DNA from: Halichondria panicea | Taxonomy: Eukaryota; Porifera; Demospongiae; Suberitida; Halichondriidae | Reading direction: 5' to 3' | Assembly: GCF_963675165.1 (NCBI RefSeq) | Contig: NC_087393.1 | Span: 4,706,202-4,770,201 of the forward strand | DNA: 64,000 nucleotides | In this document: piece after piece, positions 48,701 to 61,056 of the stretch | Position numbering within the stretch: the first letter of the stretch is position 1 | Layout: every line of letters starts with the position of its first letter | Position numbers and translations under genes: made by a program | The notes under the pieces: generated by a model | The model's database searches: none | The model's input: only the letters and a program-made list of their open reading frames with translations | What the model was told of the DNA's origin: nothing

Positions 48701-51700
48701 CACTCATGTTCCTGTAGTAGACTGAGGCCACAGTGACTGGTCTAGTTCCAATACCCATCATCCTCACTAACTCAGTGGGCACTCGGATGGAGCTGTTGGT
48801 TGTTTCAATACTAGTGAAGTATGAGTCGTCGTTCCCATCTTGTTCTACCTCTTGGACTATCAGTTCTGTACAAAACGTGCACACAGTAATGAACACACAA
48901 CTACGTATGGTACAATTAAGAGAGTCTTTAGGACCTGTTGAAGTGAAACATGTGTATATTGTAACACTCTTTATATGAGATTAAAAGTAGGAGCACTAAA
49001 GAAACGAACATTTCCTGTTTACAGCTACAAACATTATCTTATTAATGTGTTTATATAGCTACACTTGAACAAAGAAAGGAAATATGAGTTGTGATGGCAT
49101 GTACATCGTACGTTTCGCACAATAACCACCTCTCTAATCCATACCAATATTTGATGTCCTAAGGCCGTCTTCATTCAGAGCAAGCACATTAAATGCCAGC
49201 TGCTCAATGGTAGCAAGCAGTGTACTCCCGACAATGGCGCTGGACTGTAGTGTGTGTGTGTATGAGTGGGCTTGTATGAGGAGGAGGGAGGTTGTACACT
49301 AAATAGGTAAATGGTCCATGTCACGGAATTATGTTAAATTACACACACATACCTGATTAGTGTTCAGTGATTGATTCAGCAAGTCATCACTCACTTCCAA
49401 AACATCCTATAATAAATGCTGACAAATGCATTCAGTTGTTGACACAACGGGACTCACCTGACCGAACTGTTGGCTGTCATTGATACTTCTCGCCCGATTT
49501 ACCATGTCACTGAGCAGATACATAACAGCTCTCCGGTCAACAGCTTCTGGACCCTTCCTCCTCACCAAGTCTCGTAGAGAAGTAGCTGCTTGACTAGGAG
49601 GCTAATTGGAGATAGAATTTTTTTACTAATTATGAGTGTATGTAAGGCATGAGAGTAACAATTCCCACAAGATTAGAATGTGACTTACTGTTTGCAGGAT
49701 GGCTCTCAAGTCGTCATTTTCATTTATCTAAGGCAGAATGACAATCAAAAAACATGCAAATTTCGCATTGCACTTACCATGCTTGAAACATTTGAGATAG
49801 CAGATTCTAACTCTTCGTCCAAGGATAAATCAATATCCGAGGTAGTTGACGTCACCTCTTCTGCAGTTGTCATATCCGAGATAGTTGACGTCACCTCTTC
49901 TGCAGTTGTTATATCCGAGGTAGTTGACGTCACCTCTTCTGCAGTTGTTATATCCGAGGTAGTTGATGTCACCTCTTCTGCAGTTGTTATATCCGAGGTA
50001 GTTGGTGTCACCTCTTCTGCAGTTGTTATATCCGAGGTAGTTGATGTCACCTCTTCTGCAGTTGTTATATCCGAGATAGTTGGTGTCACCTCTTCTGCAG
50101 TTGTTATATCCGAGGTAGTTGACGTCACCTCTTCTGCAGTTGTCATATCCGAGGTAGTTGACGTCACCTCTTCTGCAGTTGTCATATCCGAGGTAGTTGG
50201 CATCACCTCTTCTGCAGTTGTCATATCCGAGGTCACCTCTTCTTCAGTTGATGTGGTACCCATTGATGTAGGCTTAATGTTTGATTCTGAATAGCAGACA
50301 TTGAAAACAGTTGCATTTGAGTGATTGTCCTTTGATAGTTGACGGGACTTTTCTGCCCTTGAATTGTTGGTAGAAATTCCTTTAAACGATTCCAAGAATT
50401 GAGTGATGTTCAGTGGGACTGTAGTTGCTATGCGACTAGCTTTCGTCTTATTCAGCTCACAGCCAAAGGTTGTACATTTGAGACCAAACATTATCTTGTG
50501 ATCATCAGAACCACCAGAGCACTCAGTAGATATGCCACCATTTCTGATCTCTATATTCCAATTATTTGAGCTGTACGAGTGTATCAGAATCTTATACATT
50601 TAAATATATAGCAAACTACCTCAAATTTCCATCAAATCCATCCTCCAGTAGACTGATGCTGATTTCATTCACAATCAAGCTAATAGACACATTGTCCAAT
50701 GTCACTACGTCTCTTTTTCTATCATGTGTAAAAGAAACGTATTGCAGCCATCTTATCTGTAGTCCATCTCTGAGATAGTCATCTCCGCACACACTTATCC
50801 GGAATGACTGAACTCCACTACAATTATAATAAGGAACATCATAGTCTCTGATTCGGATCGTAGGATCATTAGTTGGTAATCTATTGTGGTACACTAGAGG
50901 AATCCAAGTGCCGTCTCTGTCCCAGTTGCCTAGCGATACCTCTATACCCTCATTATCATTAACGACGTCAATCTTGTCACAGCCATCTGGGGCGAAATCC
51001 AACACATATGACAGCTCTCTATACGTGTAGGAGAACATACTGTAAACACAGTCTATATAATAATTAGACACTGTTTAGGGGACGTTTCTACATGATTTAG
51101 AAGCCCAAAGGGCTGGTTGTAGTATCCCTAACACAGTGAGGGTTCTACTAGCCCTGAGGACTTCTAGAAACTTCCTAAACAGTGTCTAAGCATTTTAGAT
51201 CTATAGCAACCATGAGTATTTAGCCAATCATGTTCTTATCTAATCTTTGCTACATGATTTTTTAAGTGAAGTACATGATTTTCTAAGTAAGTACTAGCCT
51301 CCTTCACAAGGCCTGGAATCGAGGCTAAGTAAGTACATGATTTCTATGTTGGATAGAACACTTCCTTTAGCCAATCAGATTGCAGTATTTATAGCAAACA
51401 TGATCTAAAGTCATGAATGTGCAGATATAAGAAACACTAGCTCACATTCTTGGGTTACTGGTTTCACAATTCATCGGTGGTGGTTGCTTATCAACAAGAA
51501 CTGAACCATTGACTATCACATTACATCCCCTTGTTTTGCCATTATCCAGCCTAACAGGGCGGGACACCACACCCCTTGGTTCCCCTGCGCTACCATTACA
51601 GAACTGCAGAGGACCGATACCATTTCTTCTGAGTCGTCGACTGGTGTTAGTGTAACAGCTTCTTGTTCTGCATTATAAGTATAATGTAAAGTGTAAAGAT

Positions 51701-51902
51701 GATACATCGACTTACTCGTTAAGGAGATCAAAGTAACTATTATCATCAAATATAACCAGCAGTTTACGGATTTCCCAGCAGTTGCACAATCCACCGCCAT
51801 GTTCTGGCTGTACTATTCTCAGCTGCACATAATTAACGCTGTCTTGATCAGAACTTTGATTCGAACTTTGTAGAGTATGTCCAGTTACATTATAGTCAGC
51901 AT
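45763..51902 (-). CDS. Adhesion GPCR copy 6, first exon missing
   Basis: Exons 2 to 19 are present: exon 2 starts at 51902 (DADYNVTGHTLQSS), exon 4 lies near 51020-50630, stalk exon 5 is 50570-49778, GPS/TM1 exon 12 is 48069-47830, and the last exon stops at 45763. Frames are open and GPS (CECTHLTNFAILL), WMLMEGVVLY and CWLN are kept. Exon 1 with the ATG and signal peptide is absent. Homology to sister copies ends near 51935, about 30 bp upstream of exon 2, where foreign sequence begins. At exon 11 the usual donor AAG|GTAGGT is changed to AAGGAATAG|GTAAT, which would add six in-frame bases. Unless a new first exon exists, the product cannot be secreted normally, so this may be a young pseudogene or an assembly artefact. 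Confidence 0.85.
49833..50240 (-). repeat. 39-bp coding repeat in copy 6 stalk
   Basis: Ten units of the TTSD(M/I)TTAEEVT(P/S) repeat. The isoleucine variant (SDITT) occupies the middle units, which suggests spread of one variant within the array. Confidence 0.92.
51063..51189. mobile_element. 127-bp MITE in copy 6 intron 3
   Basis: Perfect 16-bp terminal inverted repeats TTAGACACTGTTTAGG / CCTAAACAGTGTCTAA, with further pairing inside (AGAAGCCC..AGGACTTCT). No ORF. The neighbouring 51190-51420 segment, also absent from the other copies, adds more insertion sequence, including the CTGGAATCGAGGCTAAG foldback arm, so intron 3 here is several hundred bp longer than in sister genes. Confidence 0.85.
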
Positions 51903-51934
51903 CTGTATAATTATTATATAGATAGTATGTTTAT

Positions 51935-52870
51935 CTCTTTCCTTGGCAATCTGTTGTAGAAATTACAACAATGGGTAAGGAATCGTTATGATGAATTAGA
52001 TGAAGTTGTATGTGAGCTCCTCCCTGACAAACAAACTGTAGTCTAGGTAACCGCCTTATCAGTCAAGTAGGCTAAAAATCTGTGTCCTTTGATGTAAGCT
52101 TTGATGTCTCTTTGTGCATATGTAGTTATAAAAAAAAAAAAAAAAAAAAAGAAACCTTTGACTAGCTAGGAAGAGTAGCAGCAGTAGGCAGCAGTAGTAG
52201 TAGCAGTGCAAGCAGGACTAGACTAGATTAAAAAGTTGGTGGAAAGAATAACTGACCGTTTGGACGTCACCTGGCTGCCAGACTTTCATCTGGACTCTTC
52301 CCCCTGAGTAGCTGGCCTTTCTCTAAGCCACAAAACTGAGCAAGAAGCTGAAGAAGCAGCTAGACAGAGACATGTACCTAGCCTTGAGAATTGGGAGGCG
52401 TGGCTCAACTAGTTAGCCCAGCCCAGAGGAATTGTTACCGTGGGTACTGAACAACCGTAGAAGTAGGGCTACCCCTGGCTTTACTGAATTAACTAGCTGT
52501 GTCTGCTGTCTAGTTGGACCAGATTTAGCTAGATAATGGGGTAGAGAATAGTTGAGCGGTGCTGTGTGTAGCTTGAACTGTACTGGCTGGCAAGAATCTA
52601 GTAAGCACCCTATGCACTGATAACTCGTCAGAATGGAGGGTATGTTCTAGGGATCTGGACAGCTGTACATCCAAAGGAGCCAGGGAGTGCCAATCATCTT
52701 CTCCCAGTCTCTGACACGCTAAACAAAAGGAGCTAGAACTGGGAGTCCCAGCTAGAATTGCTAGCCGGATCTAGACTAATAGAATGACTTGGAGGCGTGG
52801 TGAGGCCGGATCCACACTAATTGATCGACCTAAAGACGCTCCTGTTCCAGATTTCACGAATGGCAAGGAA
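51935..52870. other. Foreign segment replacing the copy 6/copy 7 boundary
   Basis: About 930 bp with no similarity to any other array spacer. It includes a pure A run at about 52132-52150, a GCAGTAGTAGTAGCAG-like stretch, and several GGAGGCGTGG words, but no convincing ORF. It stands where exons 18-19 of copy 7, the intergenic region and exon 1 of copy 6 should be. The A run could be a retroposon tail read on the plus strand, but no target-site duplication was identified. A misassembly is possible. Confidence 0.75.
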
Positions 52871-52964
52871 AGGGTTAAGCTGATAAAATTAAAACCTGAT
52901 TATTACAGTCACCCTTGGCAGTATAGAATGACTGGTTCACAAGAAAGTGATTGTGTGAACTCAC

Positions 52965-55900
52965 TGAACTGCTGTTGTTTCTGAATGACAAGTCACTAAA
53001 GTAACTGCTGAGAATGTCAGACTCTGCCACTTTAACCCTCCACCATTTTGAGTAGGCCTCCCTCACTTGCTTAGAGAGGGGCACAAATATGACGAAGATG
53101 GCCACTCCTTGGAAGGCAATAAAGATTGTGAAGATGTACGCCAGCGGGAAAAGAGCAGGGACCTCGAACACTAGAAGACCTGTATCAATGTTTGCATGTG
53201 CTTATTATGTCACATGACGAACTTTCTATTCAAGTATAGGCTCACCAATGATCCATGTCAGACCCATGATGGTTACCAAGGAAACTGAAGACTTTAACCA
53301 ATATCTACGTAAGTGTACAAATGAAAAAGTTCGTTAATGTGCCTTATGAATACAGAAAACAAAGTATGCGAAACAATTAATTAGCATACTTTGTTCTCTG
53401 TATTCTGTTCTTGTGCGTCTGCTTCTTTGCATGTCTGTTCATGATCACTAGTGCCATGATGAAGAAGCCAATATTTGCCAAAATAACCAACACAACTGGT
53501 ACAATGAATGTCTGTATGAAGTAGCCATGAGGGTTCAACCAGCAGCTGCAAGATACAACACTTGAAACACACAGTGAACCCCCTAAATGTAGACTCAATG
53601 AAATAAGGAACCTGATAGAAGCACATTGAAAATAGACCCTTTATATAGGAAATGTCAATAAACAGACACTTTCTAACTCAACCATAGAAAATCAGGACAC
53701 AGAACATGGCACAATTCAATTCCTTGCCGGCATGTACTCTAATCCTGTATAACCTCTTAAGTGCACTCACACAGCGATCTGTTGGGTGGTGGTCTCATTG
53801 TCTTGAGTGCTGTTACTGACTTGTACATAGCCATAGCCATAGTCTGCCTCAGGGTACAGAGTAAAGCCCAGGGGAACACAGAGACCCATGTACAGTAGAG
53901 GGGCACCTGCAAATACAAATTAACTTAAAACGTTTACGTACGCAGCTACATTGACTATATAGGAAGCGTTAAATTAAGAACTTACCATAACTGAAAATTG
54001 TGAAGCCCATTATGTATCTCTTCTGATTTTTGACAAAGACTTTGACGAGGGCCACATACAAGACCACCCCCTCCATGAGCATCCACATGAAGGACACCAG
54101 GAACAAGTAGTGCATGAGAATTGCTACCGTCCGACAACCAGGATCCACCACACCCCCTCCGTGAGGGGTTACCCCACTCACAAACATCAGCTGTGCCAGA
54201 ATTAGACTCACACACAAGTTGATGTGGATGTAGTTACGCATGCTCCAGAGAGACCTGCACAACACACACAATAAGCTAGTAGCCTCGTTCAAAGACCACA
54301 TTTTCTCTAATTGCTATGGCTAACACAATAGAAAGTTCAGTTAATTATTGGTCAGAAACAGAACAGAGCTACAGCATTAACATTTTTATAAAACTGAACC
54401 TCTATAAAGGAAGCTGTCTGAACCACATAGTTACCTTAGGTATACCAATGCTAGAATGGTTGCTAGCATGGCTAGTACAGAGAGTGATACACCGATGTAG
54501 CCAATCACTTCCAGTACGAATGCATGTACACCTCCCACTATGGGCTGAGAGCTGAGGAGAATGGCAAAGTTGGTGAGATGTGTGCATTCGCACACAGTGT
54601 GTGTGGAGTTAGAGAGACTGTCATTTCTCTCACAGTCCCTAGTATTCCATCTTCCATTGATTAGCCGAGAGTCACTGCATGAAATAAGAATGCATTTATT
54701 AATTGCAATTGTCGAACACAGCTTCCAAAAATATCATGCAAGGTTGAAAGCAAAGTTATAGTGCACTCGACAGTGCTATTACCTACCTTCCTCGTTTGAA
54801 CTCCCAGAAAACACACTTCATTTCACCGCTATCCTATAATAAGGAACAGAGAAACCACTTTATATGAAAGCACCGCGGGTGCTGATGCCTGGGTGCCTTG
54901 GTGGAGGTGTCAAAGCTACATAACATAAAGCTACTAGCAAGAGCTCATTATATCATGATGAACATTTTTGCATAAATTTTGCTGCATGGGAATCGCAGAG
55001 AAACTAAAAGAGTGGGTAATCATCAACCCATGATTGTTGTAAAAACGATTGATGCCAAAAGTCCAAGTCTAAAATGAGTGGCTGCATCAACAGAACCTTG
55101 CAGCTCTCTTCTCACTCTTGCAGCTACCAATAGCTAGCGTTCTAGTGCAGAGCTAACTACTAAGTAGAGTAGCAACACTCCATAGACAAGTTTTTCTATG
55201 CACTCTTCTGAAAAGGCTGCAATGGCATTCCAAGTAAGCAAAACTAGGCATAACTCGAGAACAAAGCATTATTTTGCAAATCCAAATCCAAGAAAACGTG
55301 ACTAGAAGCCTATAGAAACTCTTACTTACACTTCATTGATCCTTGAGCAGCTGTAGCAGTCTACACACATACACACACAAACACACTACCGTATACCTCG
55401 CTTCTTGTGATAATGAGCACATTGCATGGGGAGCCCATTTATAGAGGGCCTTAGGGTAGTTCAATTTATACACACTTATATTGCAGTTGGCCTTTTTAGG
55501 GGTGGCCTCAAAAGTGGGTTTCCACTGTAGGTAGCTGTACAAATGCTTCAGTTATCCCGGAGGGAGGGGAGGGGAATACAGGGATCACCCCCTCTCCTCG
55601 TTAACACTAGCCTGGTTACCAGCTTACCTGCGCCAACTGTGAGGAGTGTTTCAGTGTGACAATGACTGGCTGACTAAGCTTAATGTTGGCTGTGTCACAG
55701 ATCTTGTCCCCACACTGCAGACTGGTGGAGACCACTGGAGATGCTAACACAGTGTCCCTCTCTCCAGGCAGAGTCCCGGGCAGCAGTCCACTCATGTTCC
55801 TGTAGTAGACTGAGGCCAGAGTGACTGGTCCAGTTACATTACCCATCATCCTCACTAACTCAGTGGGCACTCGGATGGAGCCGTTGGTTGTTTCAATACC

Positions 55901-58900
55901 AGTGAAGTATGAGTTGTCGTTCCCATCTTGTTCTACTTCTTGGACTATCAGTTCTGTAGAACATTATTGCAAAACGTGCATACAGTAATATGGTACAATT
56001 GTATAAGAATCTCTTTGAGAACCTGTGAACTGAAGCATGCATGCATGTATAATTATAACACCTTTTATGAGATGAATCTGGAAAGTACTAAACTAACGTA
56101 CATTTCCTGTTTACAGCTACACTAAACTACATGCAGCTGCAACAACTATTGTAACGAAAGGTAAGTGATAGCATGTACATCGTACGTTTCGCACAATAGC
56201 CATCTCTCTAACCCATACCAATATTTGATGTCCTAAGGCCGTCTTTAGTCGGAGTGAGCACATTAAATGCCAGCTGCTCAATGGTAGCAAGCAGTGTACT
56301 CCCGACAATGGCGCTGGACTGTAGTGTGTGTGTGCATGAGTGGGCTTGTATGAGGAGGAGGGAGGTTGTACAAATTCCAAGACAGACATGCACCATTTAT
56401 GGTAAATGGTGAATACACACATGAACATTTATGGTAAATGGTGCATGTATTGGAATTACACACACACATGAACACACCTGAGTAGTGTTCAGTGATTGTT
56501 CCAGCAAGTTATCACTCACTTCCAAAACATCCTATAATAAATGCTTACAACGGCATTCAGTTATTGACACAACATCTGTACTCACTTGACCAAACTGTTG
56601 GCTGTCATTGATACCTCTCGCCCGATTTACCATGTCACTGAGCAGATACACAACAGCTCTCCTCTCAACAGGTTTTGGACCCTTCCTCACAAAGTCTCGT
56701 AGAGAAGTAGCTGCTTGACTAGGAGGCTAATTGGAGATAGAATTTCTTCACTAATTATGAGTGTATGTAAGGCATGAGAGTAACAATTCCCACAAGATTA
56801 GAATGTGACTTACTTTTTTCTTGATGGCTCTCAATTTTTCACTTCCATTTATCTAAGGCAGGATGACAATCAAAAAACATGCAAAGTTCGCATTGTACTT
56901 ACAATGCTTGAAGTATCTGAGATAGCAGATTTTAACTCTTCGGCCAAGGATGTAGATGTAGATGGAGCTGTTGACGCCACTTGAATGGAACTTGTTGACA
57001 TCACATCTTCTGCAGTTGTCATATCCGAGATAGTTGTCATCACCTCTTCTGCAGTTGTCATATCCGAGGTTGTCATATCCGAGATAGTTGTCGTCACCTC
57101 TTCTGCAGTTGTCATATCCGAGATAGTTGTCGTCACCTCTTCTGCAGTTGTCATATCCGAGATAGTTGGCGTCACCTCTTCTGCAGTTGTCATGTCCGAG
57201 GTAGTTGTCGTCACCTCTTCTGCAGTTGTCATGTCCGAGGTAGTTGGCGTCACCTCTCCTACAGTTGTTATATCCGAGGTAGTTGTCATCACCTCTTCTG
57301 CCGTTGTTATATACGAGATAGTTGTCATCACCTCTTTTGCAGTTGTCATATCCGAGATAGTTGTCGTCACCTCTTCTGCAGTTGTCATATCCGAGATAGT
57401 TGGCGTCACCTCTTCTGCAGTTGTCATGTCCGAGGTAGTTGTCGTCACCTCTTCTGCAGTTGTCATATCCGAGGTAGTTGGCGTCACCTCTTCTGCAGTT
57501 GTCATGTCCGAGGTAGTTGGCGTCACCTCTCCTACAGTTGTCATGTCCGAGGTTGTCATATCCGAGGTAGTTGGCATCAACTCTTCTGCAGTTGTCATGT
57601 CCGAGGTAGTTGGCGTCACCTCTTCTGCAGTTGTCATATCCGAGATAGTTGTCGTCACCTCTTCTGCAGTTGTCATATCTGAAATAGTTAGCGTCACCTC
57701 TTCTGCAGTTGTCATGTCCGAGGTAGTTGGCGTCACCTCTCCTACAGTTGTCATATCCGAGGTTGTCATGTCCGAGGTAGTTGGCCTCACCTCTTCTGCA
57801 GTTGTCATGTCCGAGGTAGTTGACGTCACCTCTTCTGCAATTGTCATATCCGAGGTAGTTGTCGTCACCTCTTCTGCAGTTGTCATATCCGAGGTAGTTG
57901 GCGTCACCTCTTCTGCAGTTGTCATGTCCGAGGTAGTTGACGTCACCTCTTCTGCAATTGTCATATCCGAGGTAGTTGTCGTCACCTCTTCTGCAGTTGT
58001 CATATCCGAGGTAGTTGGCGTCACCTCTTCTGCAGTTGTCATATCTGAGGTAGTTGACGTCACCTCTTCTGCAGTTGTCATGTCCGAGGTAGTTGGCGTC
58101 ACCTCTTCTGCAGTTGTAATATCCGAGGTCACCTTTTCTTCAGTTGATGTGGCACCCATTGATGTAGGATTAATGATCTGTTCTGGATAGCAGATATTGA
58201 CAATAGTTGTATTTGGCTGATTGTTTGGAAATGGTTCGGAGGAGCTTAAGAGTTGAGTGATGTTCAGTGGGATTGTAGTTGCTATGCGACTAGCGTCTGT
58301 TCTGTTAAGCTCACAGCCGAAGGTTGTACAGTTGAGACCAAACACTATCTTGTGACCATCAGAGTCACCAGAGCAGTCAGTAGATACGCCACCGTTTCTG
58401 ATCTCTTTATTCCAATTTGTTGAGCTGTACGTATATGTATGAGTGTATCAGAATTTTATAGAGCTTAGTTCAAAATAAATACCTCAAATGTCCATCCTCC
58501 AGTAGACTGATGCTGGTTTCATTCACAATCAAGCTAATAGACACATTGTCCAGTGTCACTACGTCTCTCTTTATACCTGTGTATAAAAAAACCTGTTGCA
58601 GCCATCTTATCTGCAGTCCATCTCTGAGATAGTCATCTCCGCACACACTTATCTTGAATGACTGAACTCCACTACAATTATAGTAAGGAACCTCATAGTC
58701 TCTGATTCGGATCGTAGGACCATTAGTTGGTAATATATTGTGGTACACTAGAGGAATCCAATCACCGTCTCTGTCCCAGTTGCCTAGCGATACCTCTATA
58801 CCCTCATTACTGCTTTCAATCTCGTCACAGCCATCTGGAGTCAAATCCAGCACATATGACAGCTCTCTGTGTAAGAGAACATACTGTAAAATTACGCACA

Positions 58901-59669
58901 GTGATAGACGTGCAGAAGAACACACACTCACATTCTTGGGTTACTGGTTTCGCAATTCATCGGTGGTGGTTGCTTATCAACAAGAGCTGAACCATTGACT
59001 ACCTTTAAACATTCTCTTGTTTGGCCATTATTCTGCAGCCTAACAGGGCGGAACACCACACCCCTTGGTTCCCCTGCGCTACCTCCACAGAATTGTAGAG
59101 TACCAGTTCCATTTCTTGTGAGTTGACTGTCGTTGCATATGCTTTCTCTACATTCAATACATTTGTAAGTATAACATCAAGATAATGCTATTGACTCACT
59201 CAGTAAGGAGATCAAAGTACCTATTTCCATCAAATGTAACCAGCAGTTTGTTGATTTCCCAGCAGTTGCACAATCCACCGCCATGTTCTGGCTGTACTAT
59301 TCTCAGCTGCACAGCATCAATGTTGTCTTGATTAGAACTTTGTAGAGTATGTCCAGTTACATTATAGTCAGCATCTGAAGATAGTATGTGTATATCATGT
59401 ACTGTAAGTAGGATAGATCATTTACCAGTAGTCATTGTTTCAAGAGTGCTCCACTGGTCAGGTATTAAATTTCCTGTTTTCCACTCCAGCCATCGATACT
59501 CCACTCTCACAAATGCAGGACCAGGGTAAGTCAACCCAGTGCTACAGTTGAGGGGTGAGTTACTTCTTAGAGTTATCTTGAGTGACAAGTTAGAACATCT
59601 TGCTCCTTGAAAGAACAGTACAATACTGCAAGCCAGCACTAACACTGCAAGTTGTCTCCTAGTCTGCAT
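52965..59669 (-). CDS. Adhesion GPCR copy 7, longest stalk, tail exons missing
   Basis: Exon 1 starts at 59669 (MQTRRQLAVLVLACSIVLFF), stalk exon 5 is 58424-56903, GPS/TM1 exon 12 is 54674-54435, and exon 17 with TM7 ends at the donor 52965. Core motifs are intact, though the GPS has RDCERND in place of TGCERND. Exon 4 has a small in-frame loss (EDGHLR for EDGFDQGNLR). Exons 18 and 19 are not found downstream; homology ends near 52870. If the exon 17 donor is not used, the frame runs on to 52875, giving a different tail. If it were spliced to exon 2 of copy 6 the phase would be wrong and translation would stop after about five codons. Either way the usual YELES..PDYGF tail is lost while all seven helices remain. 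Confidence 0.88.
54866..55410. repeat. Shared intronic block, copy 7 (intron 10, not 11)
   Basis: About 540 bp homologous to the blocks in intron 11 of copies 2-4, starting GCACCGCGGGTGCTGATGCC and ending ACCGTATACCTCGC. Here it lies between exons 10 and 11. The empty site is visible in copy 8: CCACTTTCTATAATGAGCAC there, against CCACTTTATATG[block]GTGATAATGAGCAC here. Confidence 0.8.
56996..58140 (-). repeat. 39-bp coding repeat in copy 7 stalk, about 28 units
   Basis: About 28 units of TTSDMTTAEEVTP type plus three five-residue SDMTT insertions. Blocks of units recur in the same order, for example the variant series AEEVTP-AEEVTT-IAEEVTS and the SDMTTSDMTTVGEVTP junction, so expansion proceeded by multi-unit duplication. 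The unit has no stop in one antisense frame either, which creates a long but spurious plus-strand frame. Confidence 0.92.
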
Positions 59670-61056
59670 TGCTACCCTGGACTACAGTACAGCTAGTCTA
59701 CATTGAATAGTTCACTCTTTCAACACTCACTGCTATCTGGGGAGTTGATAAACAACTATAATTATAGTATTACACTTCCTCATTTATCATGCAAGTTGTT
59801 AGGGAAACACACATGTATATGAAACACACCCACACATAGATACAGTTGCAACAAAGCATACACATTAGTCTATAAAATATGCATGGAACGATAACAGATG
59901 ACCAAAGATACATGATCATGTACGTCTCACGGCACCACTCAGTCAGGTATAATACCCGGAAACGTTATAAATAGCACTTGCAAAAACCAAACCATAACTA
60001 ACCGTCTGTCCACTCACAGCTCCTATCATGATTCTAAAGAGAAGCCACCATAGCACACAGTCTTCATTATTAAGCCATTGCTCCTTTATTCCTATATGTA
60101 TTTCCAGAGCTAGTTATATTATTGTAGAGCATTACCTCAACATGGTAGTTGCCAGACGGTCTATTTATGTTTGGCTATCGCACACTGATCAACTGCAAAG
60201 AACCAGAGTGGCTTTTTAAAGTTCAGAATACTACATGAAAATGTCTTGATATCACAAAAACATTGCTCAAACTGTGAACAAACGATCGCTGGCATTGAAA
60301 ATGCTCAATATCTGTACGAGGAATACCGGACAATTATTCCCACACTCTTTCTAAGCAACGTCTCTAATCACTGTTGGAGAATGCATTTCGATGTGATGTC
60401 CTCTGATAACAGCTTTCATGGTCATCTTGTTCCCGTTAAATTAACTAGGGGTCTTCTACAAGGACCAACATCGTCTACAAGGACCAAAATCATTGATAGG
60501 TCCATTATATAAGTATTGAAATCTCGACCAGAGAGTTTTCGCCGGACTTGGTTTGTCTTCTAGGTGTCTTTTGACCCCAAATGTGGAGATCAACGATATT
60601 TGTCAAGCACACATTTTCTCAACCAGTTGGAAGTTGATTCTCTATTGACTACAAATGAGACCCCAAGCTCGCAATGCAGATATATTGCAGACATTTTTAA
60701 CCTATCTGTTACATGAACTTATATTTCAATCCCAGCATAATTATTATGACGTCAAACATTACCATTTTCAGTAAAAGAAGGCAGGCCTCGGGGTCAATTA
60801 AGCTGCCGCCTTCCTTGGGAGGGCAGAGTTTAATTCACATGGCGTACTAAAGACGCCTCGTAACAGCACAAAATAGTTCTACCGACAATCTTTGCCCACA
60901 TTTCAATGTCAGATGTGTTATAAGTATACAAGTATTAATCTGCATGTGTACACTAACTTCTTAAGAGTTTACTAACAAGAAAAAAACGACTGAGACACAT
61001 CTTATAATTATACAATGTTCGTAAGGTAGACAGTTATTACATTTATGGTGATGTCA
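59670..61056. promoter_or_regulatory. Spacer between copies 7 and 8
   Basis: Upstream region of copy 7 with the conserved blocks (CACGGCACCACTCAGTCAGG near 59931; CCAGACGGTCTATTTATG near 60153) and the unoccupied MITE site CAATATCTGTACGAGG near 60306. The 3' flank of copy 8 lies at the right. No gene seen. Confidence 0.5.

Noticed and set aside
49680-50294. 204-codon plus-strand repeat frame
   Set aside because: Antisense shadow of the copy 6 stalk repeat, for the same reason.
52130-52152. A19 tract as proof of a retrotransposon
   Set aside because: No target-site duplication, reverse-transcriptase frame or second copy was found, so only the anomaly is reported.
56985-58190. 401-codon plus-strand frame of Val/Ser/Ile repeats
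   Set aside because: It is the antisense of the 39-bp stalk repeat of copy 7; 39 is a multiple of three, so any open antisense frame stays open. The sense frame has flanking conserved exon sequence and splice sites.
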